DNA of 64,000 nucleotides from Streptomyces sp. AC550_RSS872 (GCF_019049285.1 NZ_JAGMUL010000028.1:124001-188000), one strand, 5' to 3'; positions 33,064 to 43,215 are shown, numbered from the stretch's first letter. Notes: generated by a model from the sequence alone, not told the origin. Program-made: numbers and translations.

Positions 33064-33660
33064 TCACGCCACCCCGGCGGCCCCGAACGCCCCCCGCGCC
33101 ATCCGGTGCAACAGCTCCGCCGTGACCCCCCGCCCCGGCAGCGAGCCCGGTCGTCCCAGGTGCGGGGTCGAGTTGAGCAGGCCGAACACCGAGTGGACGG
33201 CGGAGCGTGCCGTCGGCTCGGTCAGGTCCGGGTAGACCTTGCGGACGATCTCCACCCACAGCTCGACGTACTGCCGCTGGAGCTGCCGTACGAGCTTGCG
33301 GTCGCTGTCGCGCAGGCGGTCCAGCTCGCGGTCGTGCAGGGTGATGAGGGGGCGGTCGTCGAGGGCGAAGTCGATGTGGCCCTCGATGAGGGAGTCGAGG
33401 ACCGCCTCGGGCGGCACGCCGTCGGCCTCCGCGAGGCGCCGCTTCGCGCCCGTCAGCAGCTGCCCGCTGATGCCGACGAGGAGCTCGGCGAGCATCGCGT
33501 CCTTGCCGGCGAAGTGACGGTAGAGACCGGGGCCGCTGATGCCCACGGCGGCACCTATCTCGTCCACGCCGACGCCGTGGAATCCGCGTTCGGCGAAGAG
33601 CCGCGCGGCCTCCTTGAGGATCTGCTCGCGGCGGGTGGTGGCGTCGGTTCTGGTGGCCAT
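33064..33660 (-). CDS. TetR-family regulator of the methylcrotonyl-CoA carboxylase cluster
   Basis: This 198-residue TetR protein has its HTH at about residues 12-56 (REQILKEAARLFAERGFHGV, GVDEIGAAVGISGPGLYRHF) followed by an effector domain. It is divergent from the carboxylase operon, and the 96-base gap carries two similar dyads with GTTAACG-type arms. TetR proteins in this position usually repress acyl-CoA catabolism until an acyl-CoA binds; the effector here is likely an intermediate of leucine or related breakdown, by context only. Confidence 0.9.
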   Translation of the reverse strand: MATRTDATTRREQILKEAARLFAERGFHGVGVDEIGAAVGISGPGLYRHFAGKDAMLAELLVGISGQLLTGAKRRLAEADGVPPEAVLDSLIEGHIDFALDDRPLITLHDRELDRLRDSDRKLVRQLQRQYVELWVEIVRKVYPDLTEPTARSAVHSVFGLLNSTPHLGRPGSLPGRGVTAELLHRMARGAFGAAGVA

Positions 33661-33681
33661 GGAGGCAATTCTAGACAGGGA

Positions 33682-33728
33682 GGTTAGCGGTCGTTAACCT
33701 GAAGGAAATGCGTTAACGCTCATTAACT
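33682..33728. promoter_or_regulatory. Two TetR-type operator dyads between tetR and the carboxylase operon
   Basis: GGTTAGCG-GT-CGTTAACC (33682-33699) and CGTTAACG-CT-CATTAACT (33711-33728) are near-perfect dyads of the same GTTAACG-N2-CGTTAAC form, with one main mismatch each. Their centres are 29 bases apart, close to three helical turns. They lie 21-68 bases from the two divergent starts, well placed for control of both by the adjacent TetR protein. Confidence 0.7.
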
Positions 33729-33756
33729 GGTCGACCACTGGTGAGGGGACCGCAGG

Positions 33757-35373
33757 ATGCACGAGGCACCGGAGCTTGTGAGCGCGGCAGATCCCGCGTC
33801 TCAGGCCTGGCGGGCCAACGAGGAGGCCCATCGGGCGCTGGTGGAGGAGCTGCGTGGCAAGCTCGCCGCCGCCCGGCTGGGAGGCGGTGAGAAGGCGCGT
33901 GCCCGGCACTGCGCACGCGGCAAGCTGCTGCCGCGCGACCGCGTCGACACCCTTCTCGACCCGGGTTCCCCCTTCCTGGAGCTCGCGCCCCTCGCGGCCG
34001 ACGGCATGTACGAGGGCCAGGCCCCGGCCGCCGGTGTCATCGCCGGGATCGGGCGGGTCAGCGGTCGCGAGTGCGTGATCGTCGCGAACGACGCCACGGT
34101 CAAGGGCGGGACGTACTACCCGATGACCGTGAAGAAGCACCTGCGCGCGCAGGAGGTGGCCCTGGAGAACCGCCTGCCGTGTCTGTATCTCGTCGACTCG
34201 GGCGGAGCCTTCCTGCCCATGCAGGACGAGGTCTTCCCCGACCGGGAGCACTTCGGGCGGATCTTCTACAACCAGGCCCGTATGTCGGGCGCCGGGATCC
34301 CGCAGATCGCGGCCGTGCTGGGCTCGTGCACCGCCGGGGGCGCGTACGTCCCCGCGATGAGCGACGAGGCCGTCATCGTCCGCAACCAGGGCACGATCTT
34401 CCTCGGCGGTCCCCCGCTGGTGAAGGCCGCCACCGGTGAGGTCGTCACCGCGGAGGAACTCGGCGGCGGCGACGTCCATTCCCGGGTCTCCGGCGTGACC
34501 GACCATCTCGCCGAGGACGACGCACACGCCCTGCGGATCGTGCGGAACATCGTCGCGACCCTCCCCGCGCGCGGCGCGCTCCCGTGGCAGGTCCAGCCCG
34601 CCGTGGAGCCCAAGGTCGACCCCTACGGCCTCTACGGCGCCGTCCCCGTCGACTCCCGCACCCCCTACGACGTCCGCGAGATCATCGCGCGCGTGGTCGA
34701 CGGCTCCCGTTTCGCGGAGTTCAAGGCCGAGTTCGGGCAGACCCTCGTCACCGGCTTCGCCCGCGTCCACGGCCACCCGGTCGGCATCGTCGCCAACAAC
34801 GGCATCCTGTTCTCCGAGTCCGCCCAGAAGGGCGCCCACTTCATCGAGCTGTGCGACCAGCGCGGCATCCCGCTGCTCTTCCTTCAGAACATCTCCGGCT
34901 TCATGGTCGGCAAGGACTACGAGGCGGGCGGCATCGCCAAGCACGGCGCCAAGATGGTCACCGCGGTGGCCTGCACGCGCGTGCCGAAGCTGACGGTCGT
35001 CGTCGGCGGCTCGTACGGCGCCGGGAACTACTCCATGTGCGGCCGGGCGTACTCGCCCCGCTTCCTGTGGATGTGGCCGGGCGCCAAGATCTCCGTGATG
35101 GGCGGCGAGCAGGCCGCCTCCGTGCTCGCGACGGTCAAGCGGGACCAGCTGGAAGCGCGCGGCGAGTCCTGGTCCGCACAGGACGAGGACTCCTTCAAGG
35201 CGCCGATCCGGGAGCAGTACGAGCGCCAGGGCAACGCCTACTACGCCACCGCCCGCCTCTGGGACGACGGCGTGATCGACCCGCTGGAGACCCGTCAGGT
35301 GCTGGGCCTCGCCCTGACCGCCTGTGCCAACGCGCCCCTGGGTGAGCCCCAGTTCGGCGTCTTCCGGATGTGA
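33757..35373 (+). CDS. mccB: 3-methylcrotonyl-CoA carboxylase, carboxyltransferase (beta) subunit
   Basis: This 538-residue biotin-dependent carboxyltransferase has [20 protein letters not shown] at the N-terminus, the crotonase-like halves with [20 protein letters not shown] and [20 protein letters not shown], and [20 protein letters not shown]. The FLPMQ..FPD loop and the downstream gene set (biotin subunit, HMG-CoA lyase, acyl-CoA dehydrogenase) point to methylcrotonyl-CoA carboxylase of leucine breakdown rather than acetyl- or propionyl-CoA carboxylase. It is first in a four-gene operon behind the two TetR dyads. Confidence 0.88.
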   Translation: MHEAPELVSAADPASQAWRANEEAHRALVEELRGKLAAARLGGGEKARARHCARGKLLPRDRVDTLLDPGSPFLELAPLAADGMYEGQAPAAGVIAGIGRVSGRECVIVANDATVKGGTYYPMTVKKHLRAQEVALENRLPCLYLVDSGGAFLPMQDEVFPDREHFGRIFYNQARMSGAGIPQIAAVLGSCTAGGAYVPAMSDEAVIVRNQGTIFLGGPPLVKAATGEVVTAEELGGGDVHSRVSGVTDHLAEDDAHALRIVRNIVATLPARGALPWQVQPAVEPKVDPYGLYGAVPVDSRTPYDVREIIARVVDGSRFAEFKAEFGQTLVTGFARVHGHPVGIVANNGILFSESAQKGAHFIELCDQRGIPLLFLQNISGFMVGKDYEAGGIAKHGAKMVTAVACTRVPKLTVVVGGSYGAGNYSMCGRAYSPRFLWMWPGAKISVMGGEQAASVLATVKRDQLEARGESWSAQDEDSFKAPIREQYERQGNAYYATARLWDDGVIDPLETRQVLGLALTACANAPLGEPQFGVFRM

Positions 35374-35387
35374 GGGGGACGGAACCC

Positions 35388-37319
35388 ATGTTTGACACAG
35401 TGCTCGTGGCCAACCGGGGCGAGATCGCCGTACGGGTCATCCGTACACTCCGCTCGCTGGGCGTGCGCTCGGTGGCCGTCTTCTCCGACGCGGACGCCGA
35501 CGCGCGCCATGTGCGGGAGGCCGACACGGCGGTACGGATCGGTCCGGCGCAGGCGGCCGAGAGCTATCTGTCCGTGGAGCGGCTGCTGGAGGCGGCCGCC
35601 CGCACCGGCGCCCAGGCCGTCCACCCCGGCTACGGCTTCCTCGCGGAGAACGCCGGCTTCGCGCGCGCGTGCGCCGACGCCGGGCTCGTCTTCATCGGAC
35701 CGCCCGCCGACGCCATCTCGCTGATGGGCGACAAGATCCGCGCCAAGGAGACGGTGCAGACGGCCGGCGTTCCCGTGGTCCCCGGCGGCCGTGACCCTGA
35801 ACTGGCCGAGGCGGCCCGCGCGTTGGGCGCACCCGTGCTGCTGAAGCCCAGCGCGGGCGGCGGCGGCAAGGGCATGCGCCTGGTCCGGGACCTCACGGTC
35901 CTGGAGGACGAGATCGCCGCCGCCCGCCGCGAGGCCCGCGCCTCCTTCGGCGACGACACCCTCCTCGTCGAGCGGTGGGTCGACCGCCCCCGGCACATCG
36001 AGATCCAGGTCCTGGCCGACGGTCATGGCCATGTCGTCCACCTCGGGGAGCGCGAGTGCTCCCTCCAGCGCAGACACCAGAAGATCATCGAGGAGGCGCC
36101 GTCCGTCCTGCTGGACGAGAGCACGCGCGCGTCGATGGGCGAGGCGGCCGTGCAGGCGGCCCGCTCGTGCGGCTACCGGGGTGCGGGCACGGTGGAGTTC
36201 ATCGTGCCGGGCGGCGACCCCTCCTCGTACTACTTCATGGAGATGAACACCCGCCTCCAGGTCGAGCACCCGGTGACCGAGCTGATCACCGGACTGGACC
36301 TGGTGGAGTGGCAGCTGCGGGTGGCGGCGGGCGAGCCGCTCACCTTCGGACAGGACGACGTACGGCTCACCGGGCATGCCGTCGAGGCCCGCATCTGCGC
36401 GGAGACTGTATCCGTAAGGGCGGGCGCACGCGGGTTCCTGCCGTCCGGCGGCACGGTGCTGCGGCTGCGCGAACCCCAGGGCGACGGCATCCGCACCGAC
36501 TCCGGGCTCAGCGAGGGCACCGAGGTCGGCAGCCTGTACGACCCGATGCTGTCCAAGGTGATCGCGTACGGCCCCGACCGCGCGACCGCGCTCCGTAAGC
36601 TCCGGGCCGCCCTCGCGGAGACGGTCATCCTGGGCGTGCAGACCAACGCCGGGTTCCTGCGGCGGCTGCTCGCGCATCCGGCGGTCGTCGAGGGCGAGTT
36701 GGACACGGGTCTCGTCGAGCGCGTGGTGGACGACCTGGTCGCCACGGACGTACCCGACGAGGTCTACGAGGCGGCGGCGGCCGTACGCGGGGAGGCGCTG
36801 CTGCCGAAGGGTGCCGGCTGGACGGACCCGTTCTCTGTGCCGAGCGGCTGGCGTCTCGGCGGGGCTGCCAAGCCGGTCGGGTTCCACCTCCGTGTGCAGG
36901 ACCCGGTGGAGTACGTCCCGCGCGGCGCCGCCGACGTCACGGACGACCGCGTGGCCGTCACCCTGGACGGCGTCCGCCACACCTTCCACCGGGCGGGCGA
37001 CTGGCTGGGCCGCGACGGCGACGCCTGGCATGTGCGCGACCACGACCCGGTGGCCGCCTCGCTCACCGGGGCCGCCCACGTGGGCGCCGACTCGCTCACC
37101 GCGCCCATGCCGGGGACGGTGACGGTGGTGAAGGTCGCCGTCGGGGACGAAGTGAGCGCGGGGCAGAGCCTGTTGGTGGTGGAGGCGATGAAGATGGAGC
37201 ACGTCATCTCCGCCCCGCACGCCGGCACGGTCGCCGAACTGGACGTCACGCCGGGCACCACGGTCGCCATGGACCAGGTGCTGGCGGTCGTCGCACCTCA
37301 CGAGGAGGCGGAGGAATGA
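35388..37319 (+). CDS. mccA: 3-methylcrotonyl-CoA carboxylase, biotin-containing (alpha) subunit
   Basis: This 643-residue protein starts at the ATG at 35388 after GAGGGGGACGG. It has a biotin carboxylase module (1-445: [23 protein letters not shown]-grasp [17 protein letters not shown], catalytic [14 protein letters not shown]), a linker, and a C-terminal biotinyl domain with the acceptor Lys at about residue 602 in [10 protein letters not shown]. It carboxylates its own biotin using ATP and bicarbonate and passes the group to the beta subunit. Its last four bases (ATGA) overlap the start of the HMG-CoA lyase gene. Confidence 0.92.
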   Translation: MFDTVLVANRGEIAVRVIRTLRSLGVRSVAVFSDADADARHVREADTAVRIGPAQAAESYLSVERLLEAAARTGAQAVHPGYGFLAENAGFARACADAGLVFIGPPADAISLMGDKIRAKETVQTAGVPVVPGGRDPELAEAARALGAPVLLKPSAGGGGKGMRLVRDLTVLEDEIAAARREARASFGDDTLLVERWVDRPRHIEIQVLADGHGHVVHLGERECSLQRRHQKIIEEAPSVLLDESTRASMGEAAVQAARSCGYRGAGTVEFIVPGGDPSSYYFMEMNTRLQVEHPVTELITGLDLVEWQLRVAAGEPLTFGQDDVRLTGHAVEARICAETVSVRAGARGFLPSGGTVLRLREPQGDGIRTDSGLSEGTEVGSLYDPMLSKVIAYGPDRATALRKLRAALAETVILGVQTNAGFLRRLLAHPAVVEGELDTGLVERVVDDLVATDVPDEVYEAAAAVRGEALLPKGAGWTDPFSVPSGWRLGGAAKPVGFHLRVQDPVEYVPRGAADVTDDRVAVTLDGVRHTFHRAGDWLGRDGDAWHVRDHDPVAASLTGAAHVGADSLTAPMPGTVTVVKVAVGDEVSAGQSLLVVEAMKMEHVISAPHAGTVAELDVTPGTTVAMDQVLAVVAPHEEAEE

Positions 37320-38260
37320 CAGTCCAGGGTCTCCCCATGGCCGTACCGGCCGCGGACCTGCCCGCCCGCGTCCGGATCCACGAGGTCGGCGCGCGCGACG
37401 GCCTACAGAACGAGAAGTCGACGGTGCCGACCGAGGTCAAGGCGGAGTTCGTCCGCCGGCTGGCCGAGGCGGGGCTCACCACCATCGAGGCCACGAGCTT
37501 CGTCCACCCCAAGTGGGTGCCCCAGCTCGCGGACGCCGAGCAGCTCTTCCCGCTCGTCGCCGGCCTGACGGGCGTGCACCTGCCGGTCCTTGTCCCCAAC
37601 AACCGGGGCCTGGACCGCGCCCTGGCCCTCGGCGCCCGGCGGGTCGCCGTGTTCGCCAGCGCCACGGAGTCCTTCGCCAAGGCGAACCTCAACCGGACGC
37701 TGGACGAGTCGCTGGCGGTGTTCGAGCCGGTCGTCAAGCGCGCGAAGGACGAGGGTCTGCACGTGCGCGGCTATGTCTCCATGTGTTTCGGCGACCCCTG
37801 GGAGGGCGCGGTCCCGGTCCACCAGGTGGTGCGGGTGTGCGGGGCGCTGCGGGACATGGGCTGCGACGAGCTGAGCCTCGGCGACACCATCGGCGTCGCG
37901 ACACCCGGCCATGTGCGGGAGCTCCTGTCCGCGCTGAACGAGGAGGGCGTGCCGACGAACGTCGTCGGCGTGCACTTCCACGACACCTACGGACAGGCGC
38001 TCGCCAACACCTACGCGGCCCTGGAACACGGCGTCACCACGATCGACGCCTCCGCGGGCGGCCTCGGCGGCTGCCCGTACGCCAGGTCCGCCACCGGCAA
38101 CCTCGCCACCGAGGACCTCGTGTGGATGCTGCGGGGCCTCGGCATCGACACCGGAATCGACCTGGACCGTCTCGTCGCCACGAGCGCGTGGATGGCCGAA
38201 CAACTGGGCCGACCCAGCCCGTCCCGCACCGTCCGAGCCCTCTCCCACAAGGAGCAGTGA
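37316..38260 (+). CDS. hmgL: Hydroxymethylglutaryl-CoA lyase
   Basis: This 314-residue TIM-barrel lyase has [20 protein letters not shown] (catalytic Arg-Asp), [20 protein letters not shown], the metal-binding [18 protein letters not shown] and the mobile loop [20 protein letters not shown], whose Cys is the signature residue. It cleaves HMG-CoA to acetyl-CoA and acetoacetate, the last step of leucine breakdown. The start overlaps the biotin-subunit stop (ATGA), and the stop is six bases before the next start, so the operon is tightly coupled. Confidence 0.95.
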   Translation: MTVQGLPMAVPAADLPARVRIHEVGARDGLQNEKSTVPTEVKAEFVRRLAEAGLTTIEATSFVHPKWVPQLADAEQLFPLVAGLTGVHLPVLVPNNRGLDRALALGARRVAVFASATESFAKANLNRTLDESLAVFEPVVKRAKDEGLHVRGYVSMCFGDPWEGAVPVHQVVRVCGALRDMGCDELSLGDTIGVATPGHVRELLSALNEEGVPTNVVGVHFHDTYGQALANTYAALEHGVTTIDASAGGLGGCPYARSATGNLATEDLVWMLRGLGIDTGIDLDRLVATSAWMAEQLGRPSPSRTVRALSHKEQ

Positions 38261-38266
38261 ACAGCC

Positions 38267-39427
38267 ATGGACCACCGTCTCTCCCCCGAACTGGAGGAAC
38301 TCCGCCGCACGGTGGAGGAGTTCGCCCACGATGTCGTGGCCCCCAAGATCGGCGAATACTACGAGCATCACGAGTTCCCGTACGAGATCGTGCGGGAGAT
38401 GGGCCGCATGGGGCTGTTCGGTCTGCCGTTCCCGGAGGAGTACGGCGGCATGGGCGGCGACTATCTGGCGCTGGGCATCGCGCTGGAGGAGCTGGCCCGC
38501 GTGGACTCCTCGGTCGCCATCACGCTGGAAGCGGGCGTCTCGCTCGGCGCGATGCCGGTCCATCTCTTCGGCACCGAGGAGCAGAAGAGGGAGTGGCTGC
38601 CACGGCTGTGCTCGGGCGAGATCCTCGGCGCGTTCGGGCTGACGGAACCCGACGGCGGCTCGGACGCGGGCGCGACCCGTACGACGGCCCGCCTCGACCC
38701 GGAGACCGGCGAATGGGTGATCAACGGCACCAAGTGCTTCATCACCAACTCCGGCACGGACATCACGGGCCTGGTCACGGTCACGGCGGTCACCGGCCGC
38801 GGGCCCGACGGAAAGCCGCAGATCTCGTCGATCATCGTCCCGTCCGGCACCCCCGGCTTCACGGTCGCCGCCCCGTACTCCAAGGTCGGCTGGAACGCCT
38901 CCGACACCCGTGAGCTGTCCTTCGCCGACGTCCGCGTGCCGGCCGCCAACCTCCTGGGCGAGGAGGGCCGCGGGTACGCCCAGTTCCTGCGCATCCTGGA
39001 CGAGGGCCGGATCGCCATCGCGGCGCTGGCGACGGGCCTGGCGCAGGGCTGTGTGGACGAGTCGGTGAAGTACGCCAAGGAGCGCCACGCCTTCGGCCGT
39101 CCCATCGGGGCCAACCAGGCCATCCAGTTCAAGATCGCCGACATGGAGATGAAGGCCCACACGGCCCGCCTGGCCTGGCGCGACGCGGCTTCCCGGCTGG
39201 TCGCGGGCGAGCCCTTCAAGAAGGAGGCGGCGCTCGCGAAGCTGTACTCGTCGACGATCGCCGTGGACAACGCCCGTGACGCCACGCAGGTCCACGGCGG
39301 CTACGGCTTCATGAACGAGTACCCGGTGGCCCGGATGTGGCGGGACTCCAAGATCCTGGAGATCGGCGAGGGCACGAGCGAGGTGCAGCGGATGCTGATC
39401 GCGCGGGAGTTGGGGCTGGTGGGCTGA
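38267..39427 (+). CDS. acdH: Acyl-CoA dehydrogenase of the branched-chain cluster (AcdH-like)
   Basis: This 386-residue flavoprotein has LTEPDGGSDAGATRTTARLD (flavin/substrate loop), WVINGTKCFITNSGTDITGL, and VHGGYGFMNEYPVARMWRDS with the catalytic Glu at about 368 in EIGEGTSEVQRM. Context suggests isovaleryl-CoA dehydrogenase. However, the Glu before GTSE is the short-chain and isobutyryl-type arrangement, not that of classical isovaleryl-CoA dehydrogenase, so 2-methylbutyryl- or isobutyryl-CoA may be the better substrate. It ends the operon, followed by a terminator. Confidence 0.9.
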   Translation: MDHRLSPELEELRRTVEEFAHDVVAPKIGEYYEHHEFPYEIVREMGRMGLFGLPFPEEYGGMGGDYLALGIALEELARVDSSVAITLEAGVSLGAMPVHLFGTEEQKREWLPRLCSGEILGAFGLTEPDGGSDAGATRTTARLDPETGEWVINGTKCFITNSGTDITGLVTVTAVTGRGPDGKPQISSIIVPSGTPGFTVAAPYSKVGWNASDTRELSFADVRVPAANLLGEEGRGYAQFLRILDEGRIAIAALATGLAQGCVDESVKYAKERHAFGRPIGANQAIQFKIADMEMKAHTARLAWRDAASRLVAGEPFKKEAALAKLYSSTIAVDNARDATQVHGGYGFMNEYPVARMWRDSKILEIGEGTSEVQRMLIARELGLVG

Positions 39428-39445
39428 GCCGGTCGACCGCTTGAG

Positions 39446-39486
39446 CAAGGCCCAACCACCCTCGATTGCAAGGTCGTTGGGCCTTG
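39446..39486 (+). terminator. Terminator after the branched-chain operon
   Basis: CAAGGCCCAAC (39446-39456) and GTTGGGCCTTG (39476-39486) form a perfect 11-base stem with a 19-base loop, starting 18 bases after the acdH stop. No long T-run follows, as is common in Streptomyces. Confidence 0.6.
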
Positions 39487-39557
39487 TTGACTTATGTGAT
39501 GGCTTCATAGTCCGCGCACAACTTCGATCACAAGGGCCCCCACCCCTGGACATCAGC

Positions 39558-39576
39558 TGAGGTTAGGCTAACCTAC
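39558..39576. promoter_or_regulatory. Iron box (DmdR1/IdeR operator) upstream of desE
   Basis: TGAGGTTAGGCTAACCTAC matches 17 of 19 positions of the DtxR/DmdR1 iron box TTAGGTTAGGCTAACCTAA. It lies 50 bases before the desE start, so desE should be repressed by iron-loaded DmdR1. Confidence 0.92.
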
Positions 39577-39625
39577 CTTCGAATTGTCCGGCGCGTGATC
39601 CGCCCTGTTCGAAAGCAGCGTAGCC

Positions 39626-40672
39626 ATGTCCAACACCAGAGCCACCCACCTCACCCGCCGCGGCATCCTCGCCGCGGGCGGCGCACTCGGCCTCGGTGCC
39701 GTGCTCGCGGCCTGCGGAGACGACGACGCGAAAAGCGGTGGCTCCGGCGAGGAGACGACCGCCGCGAAGTCGGGCCCCTGGAGCTTCAAGGACGACCGCG
39801 GCACCACGGTGAAGCTCGACAAGGTGCCCACGAAGATCGTCGCGTTCATCGGTGTCGCGGCCGCCCTGTACGACTACGGAATCGAGGTCAAGGGCGTCTT
39901 CGGCCCGACCAGGACGCAGGACGGCAAGGCCGACGTCCAGGCCGGGGACATGGACGTCAGCAAGCTGACCGTCTTCGGCAACGTCTGGGACCAGTTCAAC
40001 GTCGAGAAGTACGCGGCGTTCGCCCCCGAGGTCCTCCTCAGCACGACCTTCGACAGCGCCGGCACCCTCTGGTACGTCCCCGAGGCGTCCAAGGACAAGA
40101 TCGCCCAGCTCGCCCCGAGCGCCGCCATCTCCGTCTACGACCGCCAGCTGACCCAGCCGCTGGAGCGCATGTGGGCGCTGGCCGAGTCCCTCGGCGCGGA
40201 CCTGAAGGCCGACAAGGCCGTCCAGGCGAAGAAGGGCTTCGAGGCCGCGGCCGAGCGGCTGCGCAAGGCCGCGAAGGCCCGCCCCGAGATCAAGGTGATG
40301 GCCGGTTCCGCCAGCCAGGACATCTTCTACGTCTCCGGCACGAACCTCTCCATCGACCTGGAGTACTTCAAGGCCCTCGGCGTGAACTTCGTGGAGCCGC
40401 CGGAGAGCGCCAAGAAGGAGGGCGGCGGCTGGTTCGAGAGCCTCAGCTGGGAGAACGTCGACAAGTACCCGGCCGACATCATCATGATGGACGACCGGTC
40501 CTCGACGATTCAGCCCGCTGACATCACCGAGGCGACGTGGAAGAAGCTGCCCGCGGTGAAGGCGGGGCAGGTCATCGCTCGGTCGCCGGAGCCGATTCTG
40601 TCTTACGACAAGTGCACGCCGTTGCTGACGAGCCTCGCCGAGGCCATCGAGAAGGCCAAGAAGGTCGCCTAA
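39626..40672 (+). CDS. desE: Ferrioxamine-binding lipoprotein of a siderophore ABC importer (DesE)
   Basis: This 348-residue protein has a twin-arginine-type lipoprotein signal (THLTRRGILAAGGALGLGAV) ending in the lipobox LAAC, so it is anchored outside the membrane. The mature part is a FecB/PeuA-type binding fold (DDRGTTVKLDKVPTKIVAFI, then two lobes linked by a long helix). DesE captures ferrioxamine for uptake; the permease and ATPase are not in this window. An iron box precedes it, and the desferrioxamine synthesis genes follow 1.1 kb downstream. Confidence 0.92.
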   Translation: MSNTRATHLTRRGILAAGGALGLGAVLAACGDDDAKSGGSGEETTAAKSGPWSFKDDRGTTVKLDKVPTKIVAFIGVAAALYDYGIEVKGVFGPTRTQDGKADVQAGDMDVSKLTVFGNVWDQFNVEKYAAFAPEVLLSTTFDSAGTLWYVPEASKDKIAQLAPSAAISVYDRQLTQPLERMWALAESLGADLKADKAVQAKKGFEAAAERLRKAAKARPEIKVMAGSASQDIFYVSGTNLSIDLEYFKALGVNFVEPPESAKKEGGGWFESLSWENVDKYPADIIMMDDRSSTIQPADITEATWKKLPAVKAGQVIARSPEPILSYDKCTPLLTSLAEAIEKAKKVA

Positions 40673-40721
40673 GTAGGTGCCACTTGAGGTTGTGGGGCGA
40701 CTGCGGGTCCGTTTCGGCGGG

Positions 40722-40768
40722 CGCGCCCACGCGGCGGAGCCGCATATCGATACAGCCCCGCGCCCCTG
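40722..40768 (-). repeat. Dispersed intergenic repeat, family B, inverted copy
   Basis: Read on the minus strand this is CAGGGGCGCGGGGCTGTATC followed by GATATGCGGCTCCGCCGCGT. It matches 46878-46923 in opposite orientation with few differences. The two copies bracket desF-desABCD, 6.1 kb apart. It lies between desE and desF and may act as a hairpin that ends or reduces read-through. Confidence 0.75.
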
Positions 40769-40806
40769 AGTAGGCATACCTGACGTCGATTCAGGAGTTG
40801 CCCCCT

Positions 40807-41628
40807 ATGACCACCGCCGTCGCCGCCCCGTTCCGTTTCTTCTCCCTGCACGTCGTGCGGACTCGGCGGCTCGGGCCGTCCATGGTCCGGGTCACCTTCG
40901 GCGGGGACGATCTGGCGTACTTCTACTCCGAGGGGCGTGACCAGTCCCTCTCGCTGTTCCTGCCGCACCCCCATCAGACGGAGCCGCAGGTTCCCCTGGA
41001 GCTCGGTGACGGGTGGTGGCAGGGGTGGCGGGAACTGCCGGACGACGTGCGGGCCGTGATGCGGTCATACACGTTGCGTGCGTTGCGGCGGAACCCCGAT
41101 GAGATCGACATCGACTTCGTGCTGCACACCCCGGCCGGGCCCGCCTCCGACTGGGCCTCGCGCGCCTGCGCCGGTGATCGGGTCCTGCTCCTCGGGCCGG
41201 CCGTCGCCGACAACCGGGCGATACGGTTCCGGGCGCCCGAGGACACCGACCTGGTGGTGATCTGGGGCGACGAGACGGCCGTACCCGCTGTCTCCGCGAT
41301 CCTCGAGTCCCTGCCCGCCGGTATGCGGGGCCGGGTGTGGCTGGAGGTACGGGACGCCAGGGACATCCAGGACCTGGTGACCGGGGCCGACGCCGAGATC
41401 ACCTGGCTCGTACAGGGAGACGGACAGGAAGACGGGCTCGGTGCGGTCCGGGCCGCCCAACTACCCGCCGCCGAGCACCCGTACGTCTGGATCGCGGGCG
41501 AGTCCGGCCGTGTGAAGGCACTGCGCCGGCACTTCGTCGGTGAACGCGGGGTCGACCGGCGCCGGGTGACGTTCGTCGGTTACTGGCGGCACGGGATGAC
41601 CGAAGAACAGCTGCGCGCCGCCGAGTAG
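40807..41628 (+). CDS. desF: Siderophore-interacting protein, NAD(P)H ferric reductase (DesF)
   Basis: This 273-residue protein is of the ViuB/YqjH-type FAD-binding ferric reductase family. The N-terminal FAD domain includes MRSYTLRALRRNPDEIDIDF (RxYT flavin motif) and HTPAGPASDWASRACAGDRV. The C-terminal SIP domain has WGDETAVPAVSAILESL, VWIAGESGRVKALRRHFV and YWRHGMTEEQL. It should release iron from imported ferrioxamine. The ATG at 40807 lies nine bases after CAGGAG. It is 134 bases after desE, with a dispersed repeat between them and no separate iron box seen. Confidence 0.9.
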   Translation: MTTAVAAPFRFFSLHVVRTRRLGPSMVRVTFGGDDLAYFYSEGRDQSLSLFLPHPHQTEPQVPLELGDGWWQGWRELPDDVRAVMRSYTLRALRRNPDEIDIDFVLHTPAGPASDWASRACAGDRVLLLGPAVADNRAIRFRAPEDTDLVVIWGDETAVPAVSAILESLPAGMRGRVWLEVRDARDIQDLVTGADAEITWLVQGDGQEDGLGAVRAAQLPAAEHPYVWIAGESGRVKALRRHFVGERGVDRRRVTFVGYWRHGMTEEQLRAAE

Positions 41629-41687
41629 TTACTGCCGAGACCGGAGTGATCACGGTCACGGTCGAGGCTGCCCTCATCCCGAGTTAC

Positions 41688-41706
41688 TTAGGTTAGGCTA
41701 ACCTAA
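41688..41706. promoter_or_regulatory. Perfect iron box upstream of desA
   Basis: TTAGGTTAGGCTAACCTAA is an exact 19-base DmdR1/IdeR consensus palindrome, 67 bases before the desA start. It should bind the iron-loaded repressor strongly and shut desABCD under iron sufficiency. Confidence 0.97.
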
Positions 41707-41772
41707 GTTGCACTGCGGAGCCGCATCCCGCACCCGCACTTTCACGGCCCGTCCCCACCGGAGGACCTCCCC

Positions 41773-43215
41773 ATGCGCTCGCACCTGCTCAATGACACGA
41801 CCGCGGAGCAGTACCGCCGCTCCGTGACCGAAGGAATCGAGCGGGTGGCCGCCAAACTCGCCGCCACCGACCGTCCGTTCACCGGCGTCACGGTCGACGC
41901 CCTGGCCCCCACCATCGACGCGATCGACCTCGACAAGCCGCTGCTGGACACCGCCGCGGTCCTGGACGAGCTGGAGGGCGTCTACCTCCGGGACGCGATC
42001 TACTTCCACCACCCCCGCTATCTCGCCCACCTCAACTGCCCGGTCGTCATCCCGGCCGTCCTCGGCGAGGCGATCCTCTCCGCCGTCAACTCCTCCCTGG
42101 ACACCTGGGACCAGTCGGCCGGCGGCACCCTCATCGAGCGCAAGCTCATCGACTGGACGACGGCGCGCATCGGGCTCGGCGAGAACGCCGACGGTGTCTT
42201 CACCTCGGGCGGCACACAGTCCAACCTCCAGGCCCTGCTGCTCGCCCGCGAGGAGGCCAAGACCGACTCGTTCGCGAAACTGCGCATCTTCGCCTCCGAG
42301 GTCAGCCACTTCAGCGTGAAGAAGTCCGCGAAGCTGCTGGGCCTCGGTCAGGACTCCGTGGTCTCCGTCCCCGTCGACCACGACAAGCGGATGCAGACCG
42401 TCGCCCTCGCCCGTGAACTGGAGCGCTGCCGCCGCGACGGTCTCGTCCCCATGGCGGTCGTCGCCACCGCCGGCACCACGGACTTCGGCTCCATCGACCC
42501 GCTGCCCGAGATCGCCGAGCTGTGCGAGCAGTACGGCACCTGGATGCACGTCGACGCCGCCTACGGCTGCGGACTGCTCGCCTCCGTGAAGTACCGGGGC
42601 CGTATCGACGGCATCGAGCGCGCGGACTCGGTCACCGTCGACTACCACAAGTCCTTCTTCCAGCCGGTGAGTTCGTCCGCCGTGCTGGTCCGCGACGCCT
42701 CGACCCTGCGCCACGCGACGTACCACGCCGAGTACCTCAACCCGAAGCGCATGGTCAGCGAGCGCATCCCCAACCAGGTCGACAAGTCCCTCCAGACCAC
42801 CCGACGGTTCGACGCCCTCAAGCTGTGGATGACCCTGCGTGTGATGGGCGCCGACGGCATCGGGCAGCTCTTCGACGAGGTCTGCGACCTGGCGGTGGAG
42901 GGCTGGCGGCTGCTGGCCGCCGACCCGCGCTACGACGTCGTGGTCGAGCCGAACCTGTCCACCCTGGTCTTCCGCTACATACCGGCGGCCGTCACCGACC
43001 CGGCCGAGATCGACCGCGCCAACCTGTACGCCCGCAAGGCCCTGTTCGCCTCCGGCGACGCGGTGGTCGCGGGCACCAAGGTCCAGGGCCGCCACTACCT
43101 GAAGTTCACCCTGCTCAACCCCGAGACGACGACCGAAGACATCGCCGCCGTCCTCGACCTGATCGCCGGCCACGCCGAGCAGTACCTGGGAGAGTCCCTT
43201 GACCGCGCGTCCTGA
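41773..43215 (+). CDS. desA: Lysine decarboxylase of desferrioxamine biosynthesis (DesA)
   Basis: This 480-residue group II pyridoxal-phosphate decarboxylase has [37 protein letters not shown] (cofactor phosphate), [18 protein letters not shown] and the cofactor Lys293 in [19 protein letters not shown]. It converts lysine to cadaverine, the first step toward desferrioxamine B and E. GGAGGA precedes the ATG. It heads the iron-controlled desABCD operon, and its 3' end overlaps desB by 17 bases. Confidence 0.96.
   Translation: MRSHLLNDTTAEQYRRSVTEGIERVAAKLAATDRPFTGVTVDALAPTIDAIDLDKPLLDTAAVLDELEGVYLRDAIYFHHPRYLAHLNCPVVIPAVLGEAILSAVNSSLDTWDQSAGGTLIERKLIDWTTARIGLGENADGVFTSGGTQSNLQALLLAREEAKTDSFAKLRIFASEVSHFSVKKSAKLLGLGQDSVVSVPVDHDKRMQTVALARELERCRRDGLVPMAVVATAGTTDFGSIDPLPEIAELCEQYGTWMHVDAAYGCGLLASVKYRGRIDGIERADSVTVDYHKSFFQPVSSSAVLVRDASTLRHATYHAEYLNPKRMVSERIPNQVDKSLQTTRRFDALKLWMTLRVMGADGIGQLFDEVCDLAVEGWRLLAADPRYDVVVEPNLSTLVFRYIPAAVTDPAEIDRANLYARKALFASGDAVVAGTKVQGRHYLKFTLLNPETTTEDIAAVLDLIAGHAEQYLGESLDRAS

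Noticed and set aside
40615..40625. Other TTA trinucleotides, such as in desE (TCTTAC), desB (CGTTAT) and the hexosaminidase (TCTTAC)
   Set aside because: They are out of frame, spanning two codons; only adpA and the winged-helix regulator have true TTA codons.
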